DNA of 5,248 nucleotides from Phycisphaera sp. GTDB lineage: Bacteria > Planctomycetota > Phycisphaerae > Phycisphaerales > UBA1924. The notes beneath the pieces are model-generated. The model ran no database searches and was not told where the DNA came from. It saw only the letters and a program-made list of their open reading frames with translations. Location of the stretch: assembly GCA_002732755.1 (NCBI GenBank), contig NVSP01000103.1, positions 1,953 to 7,200 of the forward strand, given 5' to 3'. Below are positions 1-5,248 of the stretch, one piece after another. Made by a program: the position numbers and the translations under genes. Within the stretch, counting starts at the first letter, position 1. Every line of letters starts with the position of its first letter.

Positions 1-1
1 C

Positions 2-313
2 GTATCCGAAAATGTCGAGGCTTGGCTTACCGTGGACGGTGACTACGCAGACTTGGAAACCACCACGAGCGGCATCTACACCGCTGGCAGCCTCGAACTG
101 GCGCTCGCACAGTCTCTGGTGTCGTTGGTGACCAGTTCGGCCGGCGGCCCGACAACTGGAGGAGTCATGAATCTGTCCTCTTGCACTATTGCTGCCGAGG
201 ACACCTGTGGGGAAGATTGTGTTAAGTCCGTGACATTCACGATCACATACAACGAGGACGGCGACGTCGCCAGTACATCTTGCAGCTTCGAATGCAAGGA
301 CCCCTGTCCATAG
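2..313 (+). CDS. C-terminal part of an unrecognised protein with a six-cysteine tail (5' end outside window)
   Basis: I do not recognise this protein. The frame is open from base 2 to a TAG at 311-313, followed at once by an in-frame TGA, so about 103 codons are visible and the true start probably lies left of the window. A GTG at 32 could be a start, but the residues before it (VSENVEAWLT) read like ordinary protein. The visible part is acidic and rich in Ser, Thr and Gly, with a low-complexity linker (SSAGGPTTGG). The last 50 or so residues hold six cysteines (SSC, DTC, EDC, TSC, FEC, DPC) around a beta-like stretch (VTFTITYNEDGDV). Six cysteines in a Thr/Ser-rich tail suggest an exported, disulfide-bonded domain, but the signal peptide, if any, is not visible. 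No catalytic motif is seen. The gene converges on the radical SAM gene and is followed by an intrinsic terminator. Confidence 0.6.
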   Translation, partial: VSENVEAWLTVDGDYADLETTTSGIYTAGSLELALAQSLVSLVTSSAGGPTTGGVMNLSSCTIAAEDTCGEDCVKSVTFTITYNEDGDVASTSCSFECKDPCP

Positions 314-371
314 TGAACAACGTACCCGTTGCGGTCGGGTTAACAGCCCGGTCGTAGCTTTCCCGGTGATT

Positions 372-398
372 GCTCAACATCGCCTGCCGGCGATGAGC
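372..398. repeat. Inverted repeat (hairpin) just before the terminator
   Basis: CATCGCC (378-384) and GGCGATG (389-395) are perfect inverted repeats around TGCC. The stem can extend by GCT/AGC (372-374 with 396-398) across a three-base CAA bulge. No T-run follows on either strand. It sits directly before the terminator hairpin, so the 3' end of the plus-strand transcript would carry two consecutive stems. Role unknown; it may protect the 3' end or help termination. Confidence 0.5.
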
Positions 399-400
399 GG

Positions 401-437
401 ACGCTGCTCGTACTGAAAGTGCGGTAGCAGTGTTTTT
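401..437 (+). terminator. Intrinsic terminator for the cysteine-rich protein gene
   Basis: On the plus strand, CTGCT (404-408) pairs with AGCAG (426-430), and the inner arm CGTACT (409-414) pairs with AGTGCG (418-423, one G-U) around a GAA loop, leaving a two-base GT bulge at 424-425. The stem can extend outward through 401-403 with 431-433. The hairpin runs straight into TGTTTTT (431-437), the U-tract expected of a rho-independent terminator. It lies about 90 bases after the stop codon at 313. On the minus strand there is no matching T-run, so it serves mainly the plus-strand gene. Confidence 0.7.
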
Positions 438-456
438 GGCTCTGTTTGATGGGTCA

Positions 457-529
457 ACGAGCCCCTCGCGCGAGCGAGGGGGCCACGATCTGATGGGGCA
501 TTGCTCCCTTCCTCACGGAAGGGGCTCGT
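457..529. repeat. Nested inverted repeats: 10-bp outer arms enclosing two perfect hairpins
   Basis: Outer arms ACGAGCCCCT (457-466) and AGGGGCTCGT (520-529) are exact inverted repeats. Inside lie two further perfect stems. One is CCCCTCGC (462-469) with GCGAGGGG (474-481) around GCGA, a GNRA loop on the plus-strand RNA. The other is CCCTTCC (506-512) with GGAAGGG (517-523) around TCAC, which reads GTGA, also GNRA, on the minus-strand RNA. The outer arms share bases with both inner stems, so the long-range fold and the two hairpins are mutually exclusive. The segment lies 26 bases past the stop of the minus-strand radical SAM gene and probably marks the 3' end of its transcript, but no T-run follows the stems on the minus strand, so it is not a classic intrinsic terminator. 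Confidence 0.55.
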
Positions 530-554
530 CCACATACCATTCATTAAACAGGGT

Positions 555-1934
555 TTAGTTGGACTCGATGAAGGTCGGTTCACGATCGAGTGTCAGGCTC
601 ACCGTTTGTGTTGGTGCCGGCTCTGGGTATGTGAAGAATTTCTCATCGGCCTTGGTCAACGGTTTGAGGTCGTCGTACCAGGTCGCGGCGTGGTCGTACT
701 TGGCAAAGAAGGGCTGGCGCACGAGCGATGGGTCGCGGGCTTGCAGGTATTCGAGGATGAATGCTTTTTGCCCGCCGACTTCGGTGATGCCGAGCACATG
801 GCACTTGCCGGGGAAGCAGCTCATCGACGGGCCACGGACGGTGCGCGCTGTGCCGGGGATGCGTTGGTACGCTTCGCGGAAAATTTCCCAGCAGCGGACA
901 AGCGGGAGCTCGAAGTAGCGCTGTGCGCCGGTGTCGCGTTCGACGAACATGTAGTAGGGGATGCAGCCGAGTTGTGTGCCTTTGCGCCAAAGTTCGGCCC
1001 ATGTGTTGGCGTCGTCGTTGATGTGCCGGATGATCGGGCTTTGCATGCGGATGTTGGCGCCGGTCGAGCGGATGCGGCGGACGCATTCTTCGGCGACGGG
1101 TGTCGAGATCTCGACCGGATGGTTGTAGTGGCCCATGACCGCGACATGTTTGCCAGCGGAAGCGATGCGCTCGAATTGCCTGAGCATGTCGTCGGCGTCG
1201 TTGTCGCTGACAAACCGCTGGGGCCAGTACGCGACGCTCTTGGTGCCGATGCGAACCGTGCGGACGGAATCGACTTTGATGATCTCGTCAACGATGGCGC
1301 CGAAGAACTTGGCTTTCATGACCATCGGGTCGCCGCCGGTGATGAGGACATCGGTGATCTCTGGGTGCCGCTCGAGATACTTGCGGAGTTGTGAAGCTTC
1401 CTTTGCGGCGAATTTCAGATCATTCATGCCGACGAACTGCGCCCAGCGGAAGCAGAATGTGCAATAGGCGTGGCAGGTCTGGCCGGCGCTTGGAAAGAAG
1501 AGCGCCGTCTCGCGGTATTTGTGCTGGACACCGGGCAGTTGCTCGCCGTCGACTGTTGGGATGTTGTGTGTGAGTTGCCCCGCCGGGTGTGGGTTGAGCT
1601 GGAGACGGATGCGGTTGGCGGTTTCGTCGATCTCAGCTTTCTCGGCGCCGTTGCGAACGAGGGTGCGCATCGCTTTGTAGTGTTCATCGCTGAGCATGCC
1701 ACGCTGGGGGAAGGTGAGCTGGAACATCGGATCATCGGGGGCATTGTCCCAGTCGATGAGTTCATCAAGCACATACTGGTTGACGCGGAAGGGGAGAACG
1801 GTTGAGACGGTTTTGACTGATTCCTGAATTTCTGCCGAGAGCCGGTTCCACTCTGGAGCCTTCTCGATGTTGGCGCGTGTAAGCACCTTGAACTTCGGTG
1901 GTTGGCCCATGTTGTCGCTGTTGTCTCTGACCAT
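555..1934 (-). CDS. KamA-family radical SAM protein (lysine 2,3-aminomutase-like)
   Basis: Probable cytoplasmic radical SAM enzyme of the lysine 2,3-aminomutase family, which uses a [4Fe-4S] cluster, SAM and PLP to move an amino group between carbons. From the chosen start (459 residues) the cluster motif is C154-x3-C158-x2-C161 (CHAYCTFCFRW), then TGGDP at 199-203, the SAM-contacting loop of these enzymes. PYYMFVE (326-332) matches the conserved PYY strand, and PGK at 375-377 aligns with the PLP-lysine motif of KamA, making K377 the likely PLP anchor. The residues I recall as gripping the lysine side-chain amine in clostridial KamA (Asp293, Asp330) appear to align here with R333 and S370, so the substrate may not be lysine. 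The start at 1934 is preferred because GGAG lies 9 bases upstream. An upstream ATG at 2018 would add an odd Cys/Arg-rich stretch without an SD, and an ATG at 1910 is also possible. It has its own promoter-like sequence upstream. Confidence 0.88.
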   Translation of the reverse strand: MVRDNSDNMGQPPKFKVLTRANIEKAPEWNRLSAEIQESVKTVSTVLPFRVNQYVLDELIDWDNAPDDPMFQLTFPQRGMLSDEHYKAMRTLVRNGAEKAEIDETANRIRLQLNPHPAGQLTHNIPTVDGEQLPGVQHKYRETALFFPSAGQTCHAYCTFCFRWAQFVGMNDLKFAAKEASQLRKYLERHPEITDVLITGGDPMVMKAKFFGAIVDEIIKVDSVRTVRIGTKSVAYWPQRFVSDNDADDMLRQFERIASAGKHVAVMGHYNHPVEISTPVAEECVRRIRSTGANIRMQSPIIRHINDDANTWAELWRKGTQLGCIPYYMFVERDTGAQRYFELPLVRCWEIFREAYQRIPGTARTVRGPSMSCFPGKCHVLGITEVGGQKAFILEYLQARDPSLVRQPFFAKYDHAATWYDDLKPLTKADEKFFTYPEPAPTQTVSLTLDREPTFIESN

Positions 1935-2110
1935 GCACCGGGTCTCCGTCTTGAATCGGCACCGACAGCGACACGTCGCAGGTCTGTGCGTTGTGCTCCA
2001 AAGCGCATCGTTGCGCATGGTGTGCTCTGTGCCGGTCGAACTGAGAAGACAATTCTCGGACGACCCTACCGCAATCCGTACGCACGCGCGGACGGGCCGC
2101 GGGGTAACGG
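1935..2110 (-). other. Long 5' leader of the radical SAM gene with two small hairpins
   Basis: If the TATAAT promoter is used, this stretch is an untranslated leader. It holds two 5-bp hairpins: CGCGG/CCGCG (2087-2101, 5-base loop) near the start, and GAGAA/TTCTC (2043-2057, 5-base loop) in the middle. I recognise no known riboswitch. The leader is open in the downstream gene's frame from the ATG at 2018, but that stretch reads as Cys/Arg-rich (TCRCRCRF) and does not look coding. Confidence 0.3.
1944..1947 (-). promoter_or_regulatory. Shine-Dalgarno GGAG deciding the radical SAM gene start
   Basis: Reading the minus strand, GGAG is followed by nine bases and then the ATG at 1934-1932. The other in-frame ATGs at 2018 and 1910 have no comparable purine tract at suitable spacing, which is why the 459-residue product was chosen. 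Confidence 0.5.
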
Positions 2111-2116
2111 CAGATC

Positions 2117-2144
2117 ATTATAGGCAAGAAAACCGTCTTGTCGT
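2117..2144 (-). promoter_or_regulatory. Candidate sigma-70-type promoter for the radical SAM gene
   Basis: On the minus strand a perfect TATAAT (2122-2117) stands 16 bases downstream of ACGACA (2144-2139), which matches four of six positions of TTGACA. It lies in the gap just after the HD-GYP stop codon, so the radical SAM gene need not rely on read-through from upstream genes. Transcription would start near 2110, giving a leader of roughly 175 bases. The -10 match is strong and the -35 match is modest. Confidence 0.5.
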
Positions 2145-2151
2145 TTGGTGC

Positions 2152-2166
2152 CCAGCCGGTCGCTGG
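2152..2166 (-). terminator. Weak hairpin after the HD-GYP gene
   Basis: CCAGC and GCTGG form a 5-bp stem with a 5-base loop starting three bases after the TGA stop of the HD-GYP gene. No T-run follows immediately; the nearest is a TTTT about 15 bases further on. It may be a weak terminator or a chance repeat. Its position between the stop codon and the next promoter is the main argument for it. Confidence 0.2.
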
Positions 2167-2168
2167 AT

Positions 2169-3458
2169 TCACGCGGCGGCTTTGGCGGCCAAGATCGAAT
2201 AGTTCGGTTGCATGCTGAACCGGATCTTATCGAATTCGTCGGCGACACGCAGGAACGCATCGAGAAGGTTCGGGTCAAACTGCGTGCCCCGGCCTTCGCG
2301 CAGGATGCCGACGGCTTTCTCGTGCGACATCGCGTCTTTGTACACGCGAACCGAAGTCAGCGCATCGTACACATCGGCGATCGACACGATCCTTGCGGTC
2401 AGCGGGATGTCTTCTTCTTTGAGATTGTTTGGGTAACCCGTGCCGTCCCATCGTTCGTGGTGGGCGATGGCGATGTCGATACTCATATCGAGCAGTTCGT
2501 CGTTTCCGTAACGCTCGTGGATTGATTTGAGTGTGTCGGCCCCGAATGTCGTATGCTGGTTGATGAGCAATCGCTCGGTGGGTGTGAGCGCGCCGGGTTT
2601 GAGGAGGATCGAATCGGGGATGCCGACCTTGCCGATGTCGTGCAGCGAAGAAGCAAGCCTGAGCGAATCGATGCAGTAGCTGTCGAGTTCGGGGTACTCT
2701 TTACTTGCTTCTGTCGCCAGGATTGCAGAGTATTCACTAATCCGATCCAGGTGTTGGCCGGTGTCGGTGTCGCGGTAGTCGGCGAGCTTTGCCAGCCCCA
2801 GGATCATGCCCTCGCGTGCGATGAGAAGGCTAGCGGACTGTTTCTTGTATGCTTTACCGAGCAGTGTGTTAGCGCGGATGAGTCTGCGTTCGTGCAGCGC
2901 GATGAGCGCGATGGCGACAACGCCGGTGAGCATGATGATCGCGACCCCGCCGAGCAAGACCCGAAGATTGATTGCGCTGGTCGCCGCGTCGCGGGCGAGG
3001 AGCATCTGTTTGGATTCTGATCGAACAGTGAGTGTTGCGTTGAACCGTTTGAGAGGCGCCGATGCAGAGTATGTCGGGGTCGAAGACTCGATGATGCCCG
3101 ACTGGTACATCTCTTGCCCGTCTTCTGCGAGGACCGAGATGACGGATTCCCCGGGGAGCTCGAGCGAATCGAGCATGGCTTGGACGCGGTCGCCGCCGGG
3201 TGTGCCGGGTTCGATCGAGTCGACATCGAGTTTTGCGATGGCGAGCGCTACCCCGCTTGCGGTATCTTGCGCCGCGGCCTCGACTCGGCGGGTGTATTCG
3301 TCAATAACTTCGGTCAACAAGTTCCGGCTGCCAGACCACCAGCCCATGCCGACCACGAGGCCCTGCGCGAGCAGGATCACCGCGATAATCAGGAGCCTCT
3401 CTGGGGCGGCTCCGAGCCGGACTGGTCTTGGGTTTTGTGCCATCGTCAGATTCTGCAT
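2169..3458 (-). CDS. Membrane-anchored HD-GYP domain protein, probable cyclic-di-GMP phosphodiesterase
   Basis: Likely inner-membrane sensor that hydrolyses cyclic-di-GMP. In the 429-residue product, a first membrane segment spans about 21-41, an extracytoplasmic region about 42-164, and a second membrane segment about 165-188. A short linker then leads to a C-terminal HD-GYP domain from about 215. The full metal-site set is visible: TGQH (H236), HDIGK (H273, D274), H302, HHERWDGTGYP (H333, H334; GYP at 341-343) and the later IADVYDALTS aspartate. D232 occupies the place where some family members have a Glu that binds a third metal (from memory), which may mean a two-metal site. The extracytoplasmic part has a Cache/PAS-like strand pair (SVISVLAEDGQEMYQSG), suggesting ligand sensing; that is inference. 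There is no receiver, GGDEF or EAL domain. An in-frame TGA lies 42 bases upstream, leaving only ATGs at 3458 and 3443 as starts; neither has a clear SD. Confidence 0.92.
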   Translation of the reverse strand: MQNLTMAQNPRPVRLGAAPERLLIIAVILLAQGLVVGMGWWSGSRNLLTEVIDEYTRRVEAAAQDTASGVALAIAKLDVDSIEPGTPGGDRVQAMLDSLELPGESVISVLAEDGQEMYQSGIIESSTPTYSASAPLKRFNATLTVRSESKQMLLARDAATSAINLRVLLGGVAIIMLTGVVAIALIALHERRLIRANTLLGKAYKKQSASLLIAREGMILGLAKLADYRDTDTGQHLDRISEYSAILATEASKEYPELDSYCIDSLRLASSLHDIGKVGIPDSILLKPGALTPTERLLINQHTTFGADTLKSIHERYGNDELLDMSIDIAIAHHERWDGTGYPNNLKEEDIPLTARIVSIADVYDALTSVRVYKDAMSHEKAVGILREGRGTQFDPNLLDAFLRVADEFDKIRFSMQPNYSILAAKAAA

Positions 3459-3532
3459 CGGCTGCGCTGCGTTGAGCCGAGATAGCGCATGAAGACTTCA
3501 GACCCGAGATCGGTTCTCAGACCGGCGCAAAC

Positions 3533-3550
3533 CACTGGGTCTACCCAGTG
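3533..3550 (-). terminator. Perfect short inverted repeat between the SDR and HD-GYP genes
   Basis: CACTGGGT (3533-3540) and ACCCAGTG (3543-3550) are exact inverted repeats separated by two bases. As RNA this is best read as a 7-bp stem with a four-base loop. It lies 30 bases after the stop of the complete SDR gene on the minus strand and is followed there by GGTTTG, too short a T-run for a confident intrinsic terminator. It could be a weak terminator or attenuator, or a dyad operator in front of the HD-GYP gene. Confidence 0.35.
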
Positions 3551-3579
3551 TGTGGGGGGAAGCGGCGTAGCCGGAACGG

Positions 3580-4608
3580 TTACGCTTTGGCGGGGATTGG
3601 AGCCGCGTCGGCGTGTTCTGGTGCTTTGCCGCGGAGGAGTCCCTCGGCGAAGTACCACGCCGCCGTTTTACGGAAGCCTTGTTGCAGCGAGAAGTTCGGC
3701 TCGAAGCCGATCTCGGTGCGTGCTTTTTGGCCGGTGAATGCGCGGTCCTTGATGAAGAAGTCCAATCTTCTGCGGTAGAGTGGCGGCTCGATTCCAAACG
3801 GTTTGCAGACCGCTTCGCAGCACACCGCAGCGAGCATCACGGGCCACACCGGGATCGATCCACGCTTGGCAGTTGCGCCAACAGAATCGGCGACGATCTG
3901 CACGACTTCTGTCAGCGGGTGGTAGTTCTTGCCGCACAGGATGTATGTCCCGCCAACAGCATCAGGATGTTCTGCGCACGCCATGAAACCTTGGCAGAGA
4001 TCGTCAACGTAGGTGAAGTGGTAGACGACTTTGCCCGAGCCGATCATGCGGAACTTGCCGCTCTGGATTGTTGAAAAAAGTTTGAGAAACCGCATGTCAC
4101 CCGGGCCATAGATCCCGGCGGGCCTTGCGATGACGACGGGCTGGCCCCGCTCGCTCGCTTCTTTGGCTTTTATTTCGCCGGCGAGTTTGGTTTCCTGATA
4201 GATGTCGCCCGGCGCGAATGGCGCGTTCTCATCGACGGGCAGCGCTTTGACTTTGCCGTGGACACCAACGGTTGAGCAGTGGACGACTCGATCGACGCCG
4301 AGTTTCTCGGCGGCGTGCAGCACATTCTCGGTGCCGCCGACATTGACATCGTGGTAGACGCTGTCTGGGTGCTTTGCCGATCGGTAGAGCGCTGCGATGT
4401 GGTAGATTTTCTGGCAGCCCTTGGCGGCTCTTAAAACATCGTCGCGCGAGCGGATATCGCCCGTGACGATCTCGACACCTGCTTGGATGAGTTTGTCGGT
4501 CTTGGAGCCTTGGCGCGCAAGCGTGACGACCTTGTCGCCTTGCTCTTTGAGCATCTGGGCGAGTCTGCCGCCGGTGAATCCGGTGCCGCCTGTCACAAGA
4601 ACCCGCAT
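3580..4608 (-). CDS. NAD-dependent epimerase/dehydratase family protein (extended SDR)
   Basis: Complete 342-residue extended short-chain dehydrogenase/reductase, a usual length for the family, probably cytosolic and acting on a sugar nucleotide, sterol-like or other carbonyl/hydroxyl substrate. The N-terminus carries the Rossmann nucleotide loop GGTGFTG (7-13), GDI at 50-52 and HIAAL at 70-74. The active site shows S112/T113 and Y137-x3-K141 (YQETK), followed by RPAGIYGPGD (162-171). The C-terminal third has CEAVCKPFGIEPP and a family-typical RRRLDFF...RAF stretch. The start at 4608 fits because the Rossmann fold begins at once and GGAAGGG stands six bases upstream; the frame stays open further upstream, but the extra residues are Arg-rich and not domain-like. 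It lies 40 bases downstream of a paralogous SDR gene, so the two are probably cotranscribed. The substrate cannot be told from sequence; hopanoid- or lipid-linked sugar epimerases and 3-beta-HSD-like reductases are the nearest styles. Confidence 0.9.
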   Translation of the reverse strand: MRVLVTGGTGFTGGRLAQMLKEQGDKVVTLARQGSKTDKLIQAGVEIVTGDIRSRDDVLRAAKGCQKIYHIAALYRSAKHPDSVYHDVNVGGTENVLHAAEKLGVDRVVHCSTVGVHGKVKALPVDENAPFAPGDIYQETKLAGEIKAKEASERGQPVVIARPAGIYGPGDMRFLKLFSTIQSGKFRMIGSGKVVYHFTYVDDLCQGFMACAEHPDAVGGTYILCGKNYHPLTEVVQIVADSVGATAKRGSIPVWPVMLAAVCCEAVCKPFGIEPPLYRRRLDFFIKDRAFTGQKARTEIGFEPNFSLQQGFRKTAAWYFAEGLLRGKAPEHADAAPIPAKA

Positions 4609-4614
4609 CGATGT

Positions 4615-4621
4615 CCCTTCC
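4615..4621 (-). promoter_or_regulatory. Strong Shine-Dalgarno for the complete SDR gene
   Basis: GGAAGGG on the minus strand ends six bases before the ATG at 4608-4606. It lies in the 40-base gap after the upstream SDR stop codon and decides the start of the complete SDR gene. It is the clearest ribosome binding site in the window. Confidence 0.7.
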
Positions 4622-4648
4622 AAACCGAAGACAGCACCGCCCGTTCTG

Positions 4649-5248
4649 TCAGACCGCCTCTCGGATCGCCACCGGCGGGATCGCCGGCGGCAGAGCGGGG
4701 GTCTTGGCGGGAGCGCCTTGGAGGTACCCGAATTGTCGGTACCAATCACCGGTTTGCTTCAGTCCGGCATCCAGATCCACGCGAGGTTCGTATCCGAGCA
4801 GCCTGCGTGCCTTGCTTATATCGAATGATCGGTGTTGCCTGAACCAATCAACACGCCTTGGGAACAGGGGGGGCGAAATTTTCACCGGTTTGCACATCGC
4901 CTCACAGACGACCGCCGCCAGTCTGAGGGGGGTAAAGGGCCAATATCGGACCTTGACGGTTGTGCCCATCGCGCCAGCGACCTTGTGCACCAACTCGTTG
5001 AGTTCGTAAGAGCGTTCGTCGCCGATGATGAAGGCCTCGCCCGTGATGCCCTGCTTGTGGGCTGCCAGCTCGAGCGCATCGACGAGGTTTTCGATGTGGA
5101 CTGGGTGGTAGTGGGTGGTGCCGTTGCCGAACATGTGGAATGTGCCGCGCTGGACGAGTTTGAAGAGGATGAGGAATCGGCCCGGGTCGCCGGGGCCATA
5201 GATCGCGGTTGGGCGGATGATGTTGGCATCAAGCCCCTTGGCGACGAA
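4649..5248 (-). CDS. NAD-dependent epimerase/dehydratase family protein, C-terminal part (5' end outside window)
   Basis: The frame is open from the right edge to the TGA at 4651-4649, giving 199 residues that correspond to the C-terminal 60 percent or so of an extended SDR. The ATG at 5134 is internal: the residues before it (from FVAKGLDANIIRPTAIYGPGD) carry the conserved RPxxIYGPGD motif that follows the catalytic YxxxK in this family. The Rossmann half and catalytic residues lie outside the window. The substrate-binding part includes HYHPVHIENLVDALE, CEAMCKP and RRVDWF...RSFDISKARRLLGYEP, matching the downstream SDR block for block; in one 33-residue stretch around CEAxCKP I count 20 identities. 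The C-terminus is a Pro/Ala-rich tail. It is the first of the tandem pair and presumably shares a pathway or substrate class with its neighbour. Confidence 0.88.
   Translation of the reverse strand, partial: FVAKGLDANIIRPTAIYGPGDPGRFLILFKLVQRGTFHMFGNGTTHYHPVHIENLVDALELAAHKQGITGEAFIIGDERSYELNELVHKVAGAMGTTVKVRYWPFTPLRLAAVVCEAMCKPVKISPPLFPRRVDWFRQHRSFDISKARRLLGYEPRVDLDAGLKQTGDWYRQFGYLQGAPAKTPALPPAIPPVAIREAV

Noticed and set aside
314..554. Integron attC-like site among the intergenic inverted repeats
   Set aside because: I looked for RYYYAAC and GTTRRRY core sites at the ends of an imperfect palindrome. GTTAACA and similar strings do not fit, and there is no integrase or cassette structure.
501..1394. 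A 297-codon open frame on the plus strand opposite the radical SAM gene
   Set aside because: It is wholly antisense to a protein with clear family motifs. Its Val/Asp/Ala/Gly-rich composition is the usual mirror of a GC-rich gene, and it has no recognisable domain or ribosome binding site.
2..1934. RiPP system: cysteine-rich precursor with a radical SAM maturase
   Set aside because: The two genes converge rather than forming an operon. The cysteine-rich product is longer than a typical precursor and incomplete here, and the radical SAM protein is aminomutase-like without a SPASM domain or a visible peptide-recognition domain.
1935..2018. Extended N-terminus for the radical SAM protein starting at the ATG at 2018
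   Set aside because: The extra residues are Cys/Arg-rich and unlike the family, no SD precedes that ATG, and the stretch lies in the likely leader between the TATAAT promoter and an SD-preceded ATG.
3498..3523. Direct repeat TCAGACC at 3498-3504 and 3517-3523
   Set aside because: Only seven bases repeated with 19-base offset. This can easily occur by chance, and no convincing promoter lies next to it.
3446..3658. 70-codon minus-strand frame spanning the gap before the HD-GYP gene
   Set aside because: It overlaps the ends of two well-supported genes in another frame, is Arg/Pro/Thr-rich and shows no domain or start signal.
4609..4749. 47-residue N-terminal extension of the complete SDR protein
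   Set aside because: The Rossmann fold begins immediately at the ATG at 4608, which has a strong SD. The extension is Arg/Pro-rich and would overlap the end of the upstream SDR gene.

Overview
This looks like a bacterial chromosomal segment of moderately high GC. The genes are long and tightly packed, intergenic gaps are under 250 bases, and I see no phage, transposon, CRISPR or RNA-gene signature. Nothing fixes the species. The mix of a KamA-like radical SAM enzyme, a membrane HD-GYP protein, paired SDR epimerases and weak ribosome binding sites would suit a Planctomycetota-like or other environmental Gram-negative bacterium, but that is a guess.

Layout. Bases 2-313 (+) are the 3' end of a gene for an unrecognised protein with a six-cysteine tail. 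It converges on the rest of the window, which is all on the minus strand. The convergent gap (314-554) is full of inverted repeats, including a good intrinsic terminator at 401-437 for the plus-strand gene. On the minus strand, in transcription order, come: a sugar-nucleotide-epimerase-like SDR cut by the right edge (4649-5248); a second, complete, clearly paralogous SDR (3580-4608), 40 bases downstream and with a strong Shine-Dalgarno; a two-TM HD-GYP cyclic-di-GMP phosphodiesterase (2169-3458); and a KamA-family radical SAM/PLP enzyme (555-1934) with its own consensus -10 box and a leader of about 175 bases.

How the genes work together. Only the two SDR genes look like a functional pair: same fold, same C-terminal signature, operon spacing. 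The HD-GYP gene follows after a 121-base gap that holds a short hairpin. The aminomutase-like gene appears to be a separate transcription unit. I see no evidence that the four minus-strand genes form one pathway. The points most worth a second look are the altered lysine-recognition positions of the aminomutase-like enzyme, the densely structured convergent intergenic region with mutually exclusive stems, and the tandem SDR paralogues.
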